Source of the DNA: Euzebyaceae bacterium
GTDB taxonomy: Bacteria > Actinomycetota > Nitriliruptoria > Euzebyales > Egibacteraceae
Length of the DNA: 7,729 bases
NCBI GenBank assembly: GCA_013698135.1
Contig: JACCVM010000062.1
Location: 1-7,729, forward strand
Direction: 5' to 3'
Shown: positions 1 through 6,441 of the stretch, in pieces
How positions within the stretch are numbered: position 1 is the stretch's first letter
Layout: every line of letters begins with the position of its first letter
The notes under the pieces: model-generated
Databases searched by the model: none
Told to the model about the DNA's origin: nothing
The model's input: the letters and a program-made list of their open reading frames with translations, nothing else
Made by a program: the position numbers and the translations under genes

Positions 1-838
<838 letters not shown>

Positions 839-842
<4 letters not shown>

Positions 843-1690
843 CCGTCGGCGAGGCCCTCGCCGCCACCACGGCTCGGCTCGCGACGGCCGGGGTTCCCAC
901 GCCCGACGTTGACGCTCGATGGCTGCTGCAATCGGTGGTGGGTGGGCCGGGTGCCAGGGTGCGCCTGGATAGCCGGCGGCCACTCCACAGCGAGGCCGCC
1001 GCCCGCCTCGCCGAGTACGTCACGCGCCGTGTCCGGCGCGAGCCCCTCCAGCTCATCCTCGGCTCGGTCGGCTTCCGCCATCTCGATCTGTTGGTACGCC
1101 CCGAGGTGTTCGTCCCTCGGCCGGAGACCGAAGTGCTCGCCGGGATGGCCATCGCCGCGCTCCCCGCCGGCGGCGGTGGCGTCGTGGTCGAACCGTGCAC
1201 CGGCACCGGCGCGGTGGCGTGTGCCGTCGCCTCCGAGGCGTCCCCGCGACTGGTTGTGGCCACCGACACGTCGGCGGCGGCGGTGCAACTGGCTCAGGAC
1301 AACGCGGCGCGGGCGGAGGTCGCCGTCGACGTGCGACTGGGCGACTTGCTCGACCCGGTGCCCGCCGACCTGCGCGGCGAGGTCGACGTGCTGGTGTCCA
1401 ACCCGCCGTACCTGGCTGCCGGCGAGTTGCGTGGCCTGGAGCCCGAGGTCGTGAACTGGGACCCCCACGACGCGCTGGTGGCGGGCCCCACCGGGCACGA
1501 GATCAGTGATCGGCTGATCCTCCAGGCACCGCAGTGGTTGGCCGATGGCGGCTGGTTGGTGATGGAGGTCGATCCCGAGCGGGCGGCCGCGACCGTCGCG
1601 CGGATGACGGCAGCCGGCCTGGCCGACGCCCGCATGCACAACGATCTAACGGGCGCAGCGCGGATCGTCACAGCACGTCACGGCGCATGA
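839..1690 (+). CDS. prmC: Release factor glutamine N5-methyltransferase
   Basis: SAM-dependent enzyme that methylates the glutamine of the GGQ loop in RF1 and RF2, raising termination efficiency in the cytoplasm. The protein has 283 residues, normal for PrmC/HemK. An N-terminal helical domain (about residues 1-75) carries the release-factor-binding region. The Rossmann-type methyltransferase domain follows, with SAM motif I near residues 115-130 (VEPCTGTGAVACAVA) and the diagnostic NPPY at residues 188-191 (N188 codon at base 1400), followed by LAAGELRGLEPEV. The GTG start at 839 is supported by GGAG at 830-833 with 5-base spacing, by the four-base overlap with prfA, and by the fit to family length. 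It is the second gene of the prfA-prmC unit, and no ORF follows closely. Confidence 0.95.
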
Positions 1691-1804
1691 TGGCCCGGTC
1701 AGTCTGGACCCCCGCCCGCCCCCCACCCGCTGCTTCGCATGCCGCCGGCAGCGTGGTACATAGGCGGTCCAGTCCTCATGTAGCGAAGCGGTAGGACATA
1801 GACG
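1691..1804 (+). promoter_or_regulatory. Structured non-coding leader before the sulfotransferase gene
   Basis: This 114-base gap holds several inverted repeats. Arm 1729-1738 can pair with 1783-1792 as a 10-bp RNA stem, of which 7 bp (GCTTCGC/GCGAAGC, 1732-1738 with 1783-1789) are perfect Watson-Crick. Inside it CCGCC (1742-1746) can pair with GGCGG (1763-1767). A competing 7-bp pair, CTGGACC (1704-1710) with GGTCCAG (1766-1772), crosses the first stem, so both could form only as a pseudoknot or as alternatives. The 3' arm ends directly before a Shine-Dalgarno-like AGGAC (1793-1797), seven bases before the ATG at 1805. I see no U-tract that would make this an intrinsic terminator and no convincing -35/-10 pair. 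A role is inferred from pairing alone. Confidence 0.4.
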
Positions 1805-2545
1805 ATGGCTCTGTATCTGCCGGACCACAACGCGCTGTTCGTGCACCTGCCCAAGACCGGCGGCAGCTTCGTGTCGCAGGTGCTGCGCAGCGTGCTCGAC
1901 GTGCGAGTCGAGCGGACTGGCTACAAGCACTCCCACAAGGACCTCGTCGGGCCCCTGCGCCTCCAGCACCAGCCGTTCACGTTCTCCTTCGTCCGCCATC
2001 CGTTGAGCTGGTACCGCAGCTACTGGGAGATGGCGATGCGCCGCCCCCGGCGGAAGCGCTGGCACTACTACCAGCGCAACACGCTGTGGCATCCGAACTG
2101 GGAGATCGATCCCCACCTCGGCAGCGACGACTTCGCCACCTGGATCCGCAACGTCAGCCAGCGTGGCGACTATCTGTACGACACCTACCAGCTGTACACC
2201 GGCCGCGACACCCGCGACGAGATCGACTTCATCGGCTCCCAGGAACGGCTCCTGGATGACCTGTGTGCGGTCTTCGACATCATCAAGGTGCCGTATCGCC
2301 GGGCCCGACTGGAATCTCTGGAGCGGGTCAACAACAGCCAGAACACCGTCACGAGCAGCTACGACGAGGAGTTGCAGGCGCTGGTCCTGGCCGCCGAGCG
2401 GCGTTGCCTGCGGGCCTACGGCTACGGTCCCGATCCGTCCACGCCCAGAACCCAGCCGGCCACCACGGCCTCCTGGGTGGTCAACGACCGGCGAATCGGG
2501 CGGCGCCGTTCACGCCGGCTGGCCGCGGCGGCCCGCCGCGCCTGA
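1805..2545 (+). CDS. PAPS-dependent sulfotransferase family protein
   Basis: Predicted cytoplasmic enzyme that transfers sulfate from 3'-phosphoadenylyl sulfate to an unknown acceptor, probably a carbohydrate or small molecule. The 246-residue protein opens with HLPKTGGSFV (residues 14-23), the 5'-phosphosulfate-binding loop, with K17 as the expected sulfate/phosphate-contacting lysine. The 3'-phosphate-binding segment SFVRHPLSWYRSYW follows at 61-74, with R64 and S72 in the expected places. The middle is rich in Trp and Tyr, and the last 20 residues are very basic (RRIGRRRSRR). There is no signal peptide or membrane helix. The ATG at 1805 is preceded by AGGAC at seven bases and lies just upstream of the first motif. 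The gene stands alone between two housekeeping units, so context does not identify the substrate. The family call rests on the two PAPS motifs. Confidence 0.82.
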   Translation: MALYLPDHNALFVHLPKTGGSFVSQVLRSVLDVRVERTGYKHSHKDLVGPLRLQHQPFTFSFVRHPLSWYRSYWEMAMRRPRRKRWHYYQRNTLWHPNWEIDPHLGSDDFATWIRNVSQRGDYLYDTYQLYTGRDTRDEIDFIGSQERLLDDLCAVFDIIKVPYRRARLESLERVNNSQNTVTSSYDEELQALVLAAERRCLRAYGYGPDPSTPRTQPATTASWVVNDRRIGRRRSRRLAAAARRA

Positions 2546-2575
2546 CCCGCGGGCGAGGGGCATTAGCTGCACGCA

Positions 2576-2609
2576 CGGTTGCCCGCAACCGGAGCCGGAC
2601 CCGTAGCAT
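2576..2609 (+). promoter_or_regulatory. Putative leaderless promoter of the tsaC-rpiB-glyA unit, with overlapping hairpin
   Basis: A TAGCAT hexamer (2604-2609) fits the actinobacterial -10 pattern TANNNT and ends seven bases before the ATG at 2617, so transcription would begin at or next to the start codon. No Shine-Dalgarno is seen there, which agrees with a leaderless message. A weak -35 (TTGCCC, 2579-2584) lies 19 bases upstream. It is embedded in a perfect 6-bp inverted repeat, CGGTTG-CCCG-CAACCG (2576-2591), which could be an operator or a hairpin ending the sulfotransferase message. There is no U-tract. The promoter is inferred from pattern and spacing only. Confidence 0.45.
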
Positions 2610-2616
2610 CACCGCC

Positions 2617-3366
2617 ATGTCCCAGATCATCGCCGGTGAAGACCAGGCAGACGCCGTCGCGCGTACCGTCAAGGCGCTCAACGAGGGCGGGTTGGCTGTG
2701 CTGCCCACCGACACCGTGTACAGCGTGGTCGCCGACGCCTTCTCGACCGAGGCCACGCGGCGCATCTTCACCGCTCGCGCCAGCGACCGACAAGCGCCGC
2801 TGACGTTGCTGATCCGCAACCCGCGCCAGGTCATCGGCCTGGCTCGGGAGGTGCCCGAGACCGCGGAGCGCCTCATGGCCGCCTACTGGCCCGGCCCGCT
2901 CACGATCGTGCTGCAGGCCCAGCCGGACATGCCTTGGGACCTGGGCGAGTCCGGTGAGACCGTGGCCTTGCGGATGCCGGCCGACGATCTGGTGCTGGCG
3001 GTGGCGGCCGCCGTCGGCCCCCTGGCCTGTAGCGGGGCCAACCGTCGCGGCGATCCGCCCCCGAGCACGGCCGCCGAGGCGCAAGCCCAGCTCGGCGACG
3101 CGGTGGCCCTGTATGTCGACGGCGGCTTACGCGAGGCCGTGCCGTCCACGATCGTGGACTGCCGGCGGGGCAGCGCGGTGGTCCTGCGCGAGGGCGTCGT
3201 CTCCTCCGACCATGTCGACCAGGTCGCCACCGGTGAGGTGCAGTGGGGCTCGCGGCCCGCAGACGGCGCCGAGACGCCGGCCGACGAGGAACCGGCTGCC
3301 GAGGCGCCGGCGACTGAGCCACCCCCGGCCGGCGCCGAGGCGCCAAATAGGGACGGGCAGTCCTGA
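2617..3366 (+). CDS. YrdC/Sua5 (TsaC-like) threonylcarbamoyl-AMP synthase family protein with divergent active site
   Basis: The family makes threonylcarbamoyl-AMP from threonine, bicarbonate and ATP for the t6A37 tRNA modification. The 249-residue product keeps the fold signatures: PTDTVY (30-35), WPGPLTIVL (91-99), WDLGESGETVALRMP (107-121), PSTIVD (176-181) and VLREG (189-193). The locus (after prfA-prmC) is where actinobacterial Sua5/TsaC normally sits. However, the family K-x-R becomes R54-x-S56 (ARASDRQAPL), the S-A-N becomes G140-A-N142 (CSGANRRG), and YGIGADA becomes YSVVADA. Three of the four conserved K-R-S-N residues are therefore changed. A tail from about 208 is Pro/Ala/Glu-rich and probably disordered. 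The ATG at 2617 was chosen because the family N-terminus starts there and a -10 lies seven bases upstream; the frame stays open back to 2263. Family membership is sure, activity is not, so no gene symbol is given. Confidence 0.85.
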   Translation: MSQIIAGEDQADAVARTVKALNEGGLAVLPTDTVYSVVADAFSTEATRRIFTARASDRQAPLTLLIRNPRQVIGLAREVPETAERLMAAYWPGPLTIVLQAQPDMPWDLGESGETVALRMPADDLVLAVAAAVGPLACSGANRRGDPPPSTAAEAQAQLGDAVALYVDGGLREAVPSTIVDCRRGSAVVLREGVVSSDHVDQVATGEVQWGSRPADGAETPADEEPAAEAPATEPPPAGAEAPNRDGQS

Positions 3367-3815
3367 TGCGCGTGGCGATCGGTGCCGACCACGCCGGCTA
3401 CGAGCTCAAGCGCCACCTCGTGGACACCCTCGGCGAGCTCGGCCACGCGGTGGAAGACCTCGGCACCCACTCGACCGAGCCCGTCGACTACCCGCCGATC
3501 TGCGCCGCCGTCGCGGTCGCCGTCGTGACGCAACGCGTCGACCGGGGGATCGTGTTGGGCGGCAGCGGCCAGGGTGAGCAGATCGCGGCCAACAAGGTGC
3601 GGGGGGCGCGAGCCGCGCTGTGCAACGACCTGTTCACGGCACGGCTGTCGCGTGAGCACAACGACGCCAACGTGCTGGCCATGGGCGGGCGGGTCGTCGC
3701 GCAGGGCCTCGCCGACGAGATCCTCACCCTGTGGCTCGCCACCGAGTTCCAGGGCGGACGCCACCAGCGGCGCCTCGACCAGATCGCCGACCTCGAGCGA
3801 CAGGAGCAACCATGA
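3366..3815 (+). CDS. rpiB: Ribose-5-phosphate isomerase B
   Basis: Interconverts ribose-5-phosphate and ribulose-5-phosphate in the non-oxidative pentose phosphate pathway. The protein has 149 residues, usual for RpiB/LacAB-fold isomerases. The N-terminus MRVAIGADHAGYELK carries the substrate-binding D8-H9. GGSGQGEQIAANK (residues 65-77) forms the anion-hole loop, and REHNDANVLAMGGR follows near 96-109. The Cys base found in E. coli RpiB is replaced by the actinobacterial arrangement, in which the glutamate of GQGE (E71) is expected to act as the base, as established for the mycobacterial enzyme. The ATG shares one base with the stop of the upstream gene (TGATG, 3364-3368), and the stop overlaps glyA in an ATGA, so all three genes form one translationally coupled unit. 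Its role beside glyA is central carbon and one-carbon supply. Confidence 0.95.
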   Translation: MRVAIGADHAGYELKRHLVDTLGELGHAVEDLGTHSTEPVDYPPICAAVAVAVVTQRVDRGIVLGGSGQGEQIAANKVRGARAALCNDLFTARLSREHNDANVLAMGGRVVAQGLADEILTLWLATEFQGGRHQRRLDQIADLERQEQP

Positions 3816-5059
3816 CCTGGGGACCCGACTACGGCGCCCTTGAGGCCGCCGACCCGCAGATTGCGGGCGCCATCGCCGACGAGCTGCGGCGCCAGCGCAC
3901 GAACCTGCAGCTGATCGCCTCGGAGAACCTGACCTCGCCGGCCGTCCTGGCCGCTCAGGGCAGCGTGCTGACCAACAAGTACGCCGAGGGGTATCCCGGG
4001 CACCGCTACTACGGCGGCTGCGAGTTCGTCGACGTCGCCGAGTCGCTGGCGATCGAACGCGCCAAGACGCTGTTCGGAGCCGAGCACGCCAACGTCCAAC
4101 CCCACGCCGGCGCGCAGGCGAACATGGCCGCCTACCACGCCCTCGGCGTGGGTCACGGCGACACGATCCTGGCGATGTCGCTGCCCCACGGCGGGCACCT
4201 GACACACGGTTCGAAGGTCAACTTCAGCGGTAAGTGGTTCAACGTCGTGCCCTACGGTGTGCGGCGGTCCGATGAGCTGATCGACCTCGACGAGGTCGCC
4301 GAACTCGCCCGCGAACACCGGCCCAAGGTGATCGTCGCAGGCGCCACCGCCTATCCCCGCACCATCGACTTCGGCGCGTTCGCGTCGATCGCCGAGGAGG
4401 TGGGAGCCAGCTTCATGGTGGACGCGGCCCACTTCGCCGGCCTCATCGCCGGTGGCGTGCATCCGTCTCCGGTGCCGCACGCCGACGTGGTGACGTTCAC
4501 GACGCACAAGACGCTGCGAGGGCCGCGCGGCGGCACGATCCTGTGCCGCGCCGAGCATGCCAAGGCCGTCGACAAGGCGGTGTTCCCCTTCCTGCAGGGT
4601 GGCCCGCTGATGCACGCCATCGCGGCCAAGGCGGTGGCCTTCGCCGAGGCCACCAAGCCGGACTTCGCCGAGTACGCCCAGCGCGTCGTCGACGACGCGC
4701 GCGCCCTGGCCGAGGCGCTGACGGGCGAGGGCCTGCGCATGGTGTCGGGCGGCACCGACATCCACTACCTGCTCGCTGACCTGAGCGACCTGGACCTGAC
4801 GGGCGCCGAGGCCGAGACGCGGCTGGACGCCGCCGGCATCTCGCTGAACAAGAACGCGATCCCCTTCGACCCGCGCCCGCCGATGGTGGCCTCCGGCATC
4901 CGGGTCGGCACCGCCTCGGTGGCCACGCAGGGGATGGGGCCCGCCGAGATGGTCGAGATCGCCCGGCTCATCGGCAGGGTGCTCAAGGCCGCCGATGAGG
5001 TCGAGGCGGTGCGCGCCGACGTCGCCGAACTGGTCGGGCGCTTCCCGGCCTACGGGTAA
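3812..5059 (+). CDS. glyA: Serine hydroxymethyltransferase
   Basis: PLP enzyme that converts serine and tetrahydrofolate to glycine and 5,10-methylene-THF, the main source of one-carbon units. The 415-residue length is standard. Visible motifs are LIASENLTS (34-42), YAEGYPGHRYYGG (57-69), VDAAHFAGLIAGG in the PLP-aspartate region, and TFTTHKTLRGPRGG with the Schiff-base lysine K233 (codon 4508-4510). The C-terminus RFPAYG matches the usual end of the family. The ATG at 3812 overlaps the rpiB stop as ATGA and has a strong AGGAG (3802-3806) five bases upstream. The frame is open further 5', but that stretch lies inside rpiB. The TAA stop lies exactly where the downstream ATPase-fragment homology begins. 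No intrinsic terminator is visible after it. Confidence 0.97.
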   Translation: MTWGPDYGALEAADPQIAGAIADELRRQRTNLQLIASENLTSPAVLAAQGSVLTNKYAEGYPGHRYYGGCEFVDVAESLAIERAKTLFGAEHANVQPHAGAQANMAAYHALGVGHGDTILAMSLPHGGHLTHGSKVNFSGKWFNVVPYGVRRSDELIDLDEVAELAREHRPKVIVAGATAYPRTIDFGAFASIAEEVGASFMVDAAHFAGLIAGGVHPSPVPHADVVTFTTHKTLRGPRGGTILCRAEHAKAVDKAVFPFLQGGPLMHAIAAKAVAFAEATKPDFAEYAQRVVDDARALAEALTGEGLRMVSGGTDIHYLLADLSDLDLTGAEAETRLDAAGISLNKNAIPFDPRPPMVASGIRVGTASVATQGMGPAEMVEIARLIGRVLKAADEVEAVRADVAELVGRFPAYG

Positions 5060-5942
5060 TGCTCAACGAGTTCCTCAGTCAGGTAAGCGACCGCGGATGG
5101 ATCACGGCCAAGGGTGAGGCCGGGGCGTCTGCCTCCTTATCCGTATCGTTGAGCCAGGCGTTGGTCGGGCGATGCGGACCGCGACCGGCCGCCATCCGGA
5201 GCCGCGCCTGAAGCGACTGCTCGGCGTCTTCAAGGCCTTCAGCGTCACGGTCGATCCGACCGGGACAGTCGCTCTCGGAGTCGACGTCGACCCCATCCGC
5301 GGCGTCGCCGACTCGGGCAGGTTCGCTGATGACCTTGCCTCTTCGAGGTGCTAGGGGAGACCGCACGGGACCTAAGGATCGGCGTCCTCATGCTGATCGA
5401 TGAGCTCCAGGAGGCCACTGGGGAGGAGCTCAGGGCTTGTCGGTCTGACCGAGATGATGCACGGCGGTGTTGAGGGAGCAGGCGTCGCAGGACGCCCTCA
5501 CGGTCCCGGCACGGGAACGCGGGGTCGATTGGGCTTCGGACGGGCTCGCCGCGGCCATCGCGACCGCAGGGGGTATCCCTATTTCCTGCAGTCTGTTGGC
5601 AAGCACGTTTGGGACAACGCTCGCAGGAGCCCGATAGACATGGGGGACGTAGAGCTGGGTCTGGCCCACGCGCGCCGCGAGGTGGACGACGGGCTCTACC
5701 GATCCCGGTGGGAGCGGGCAACGCCCGCGCAACGGGACTTCTTGGGCGTCCTCGCGGGCATGGGTGCCGAAGGCCCCGCAACCGTCGCCGAAATCGCGAA
5801 GGCCATGGGCAAGCCGCGTACCTCAGACATCTCCGTGGCACGCGACGAGCTGATCAAGAAGGGCCTGGTCTACGCCCCGGAACGCGGCCTCCTCGCCTTC
5901 ACCGTCCCCGGGATGCATGACTTCATCGACCGCCAGCCTTGA
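5056..5942 (+). pseudogene. Degraded AAA+ ATPase with C-terminal winged helix
   Basis: One ATPase can be followed in five pieces through three + frames. Piece 1 (about 5056-5166): VMLNEFLSQVSDRGWITAKGE. Piece 2 (5166-5339): RAMRTATGRHPEPRLKRLLG onward to VADSGRFADDLA. Piece 3 (5339-5434): LFEVLGETARDL, then the Walker B-like VLMLIDELQEATGEEL. Piece 4 (about 5461-5571): DALTVPARERGVDW. Piece 5 (5571-5942): GYPYFLQSVGKHVWD, then a winged helix ending in VARDELIKKGLVYAPERGL and FTVPGMHDFIDRQP. Known family members of about 400 residues have this order, with GKT-VLLNEF (Walker A) just before piece 1. Walker A and everything upstream are missing, and roughly 45-55 residues appear lost between pieces 3 and 4. 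Each frame change is a net -1. A 100-residue winged-helix fragment could still start at ATG 5640 (AGGAG at 5625-5629), but nothing shows that it is made. The family alignment is from memory. Intact flanking genes argue against sequencing error. Confidence 0.85.
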
Positions 5943-5987
5943 GCGATCGCGACAGAATGAGCGCAGTCGATGATGGAGATGGGCTGA

Positions 5988-6043
5988 GGCCAACTTTGTG
6001 ATAGAATTCACAATCTCTCGCCGAGGAGAACCACAAAGTGGCC
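5988..6043. repeat. 12-bp inverted repeat with one-base bulge
   Basis: GGCCAACTTTGTG (5988-6000) and CACAAAGTGGCC (6032-6043) are reverse complements apart from one extra A in the left arm. They enclose a 31-base loop. The left arm includes the first half of the CRP-like palindrome and the right arm spans the GTG of the short ORF at 6038. If transcribed, the stem would hold that start codon and leave the AGGAG at 6024-6028 in the loop. As DNA it could be a two-site operator. The sequence is plainly richer in A and T than the neighbouring genes. Confidence 0.6.
5996..6013 (+). promoter_or_regulatory. CRP-like palindrome with an extended -10 promoter in its centre
   Basis: TTGTGA-TAGAAT-TCACAA is a perfect 6+6 palindrome with a 6-base spacer, and its inner part matches the TGTGA-N6-TCACA rule of CRP/GlxR-family regulators. 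The spacer TAGAAT (6002-6007) is a five-of-six match to the -10 consensus and is preceded by TGA (5999-6001), giving an extended -10 (TGN-TAGAAT). No good -35 is seen near 5979-5984. A protein bound here would cover the -10, which suggests repression, possibly autoregulation. The alternative is a cAMP-receptor-type activator site about 105 bases upstream of the expected atp transcription start. The palindrome is seen directly; its function is inferred. Confidence 0.5.
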
Positions 6044-6100
6044 GTGACCTGGGAAAACGCTAGTCGTACCTCCGTTGACACGGTTCTGGCGCCTGCGTAG
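6038..6100 (+). CDS. Possible 20-codon ORF (leader peptide or gene remnant)
   Basis: A GTG at 6038 lies nine bases after AGGAG (6024-6028), downstream of the extended -10 at 6002-6007, so promoter, ribosome site and start are all in proper order. It encodes VAVTWENASRTSVDT followed by five more residues and stops at TAG 6098-6100, inside the -10 hexamer of the atp promoter. I do not recognise the peptide. It has no run of a single amino acid that would suggest an attenuator. It may be the 5' end of a lost gene whose remainder was removed along with other accessory DNA here, or a leader ORF for the atp operon. It could also be chance. Confidence 0.3.
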   Translation: MAVTWENASRTSVDTVLAPA

Positions 6101-6103
6101 ACT
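6075..6103 (+). promoter_or_regulatory. Promoter of the ATP synthase operon
   Basis: TTGACA (6075-6080), a 17-base spacer, then TAGACT (6098-6103) make a near-consensus housekeeping sigma promoter, the clearest in the window. Transcription should start near 6109-6111, only about 4-6 bases before the ATG at 6115. The atp message would therefore be almost leaderless, which fits the lack of a clear Shine-Dalgarno there. It lies directly upstream of the first atp gene and downstream of the pseudogene. Confidence 0.75.
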
Positions 6104-6114
6104 CGCCGGCGGAC

Positions 6115-6441
6115 ATGACCCCCTCCGAACCCCCTCCCGGCGGTGCCGCGGTGCGTGCCCGCACGCCTCGCCCCTCGAGCGCGCAATATGGGGCGCAGCT
6201 CATGCGCACCAGCCCCAACCAGGACGGCTGGTTCCTCGCCGTCAACCTCGTCACCGCGACGCTGGTCTGGGGAGGCATCGGCTGGCTGGGTGACCGCTGG
6301 CTGGGTACCGCTCCCTGGCTGATGTCCATCGGTTTCGTGGTGGGCAACGCCTGTGGCATCTATCTGCTGTGGCTCAAGACCTCCGCGCCCCCGGCGCCGG
6401 CCGCGACGACCGACGACCGCGCGGAGGATCCGAGTGGCTAG
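6115..6441 (+). CDS. AtpZ-like small membrane protein, first gene of the ATP synthase operon
   Basis: Small integral membrane protein of the AtpZ / F0F1-ATPase gene 1 family, found at the head of F-type ATP synthase operons. It is linked to assembly of the c-ring or to Mg/Ca uptake in some bacteria, and its exact role varies. The protein has 108 residues. A polar, Pro-rich N-terminus (1-36) is followed by helix 1 (about 38-57), the family signature GWLGDRWLGTAPWL (56-69) and helix 2 (about 67-87), then a short charged tail. The ATG at 6115 was chosen because the promoter start falls just before it. An in-frame ATG at 6202 would give a 79-residue form that still contains both helices. The stop overlaps the next start by eight bases. 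The family call is firm from the loop motif and the context. Confidence 0.8.
   Translation: MTPSEPPPGGAAVRARTPRPSSAQYGAQLMRTSPNQDGWFLAVNLVTATLVWGGIGWLGDRWLGTAPWLMSIGFVVGNACGIYLLWLKTSAPPAPAATTDDRAEDPSG

Noticed and set aside
1691..1804. Intrinsic terminator after prmC
   Set aside because: Hairpins exist, but no T-run follows any of them, so I list the region only as a structured leader.
2883..4205. 440-residue open frame on the minus strand
   Set aside because: It lies opposite the TsaC-like gene, rpiB and glyA. Its composition is dominated by Arg, Ala, Gly and Ser, a codon-bias shadow.
3488..4765. 425-residue open frame on the minus strand
   Set aside because: Antisense to rpiB and glyA, with no start signal and no family motif.
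5079..5366. 95-residue minus-strand frame in the glyA-atp gap
   Set aside because: It is covered by plus-strand ATPase pseudogene homology and shows no motif or ribosome site.
5400..5639. N-terminal part of the 180-residue frame starting at 5400
   Set aside because: Residues 1-57 are out of frame with the ATPase homology, which only enters this frame at about 5571. The ATG at 5400 is not the start of a real gene.
5056..6114. Transposon, CRISPR array or attachment site in the accessory gap
   Set aside because: I found no transposase fragment, terminal inverted repeats, target duplications, regularly spaced repeats or tRNA sequence. The inverted repeats at 5988-6043 are too short and are tied to promoter elements.
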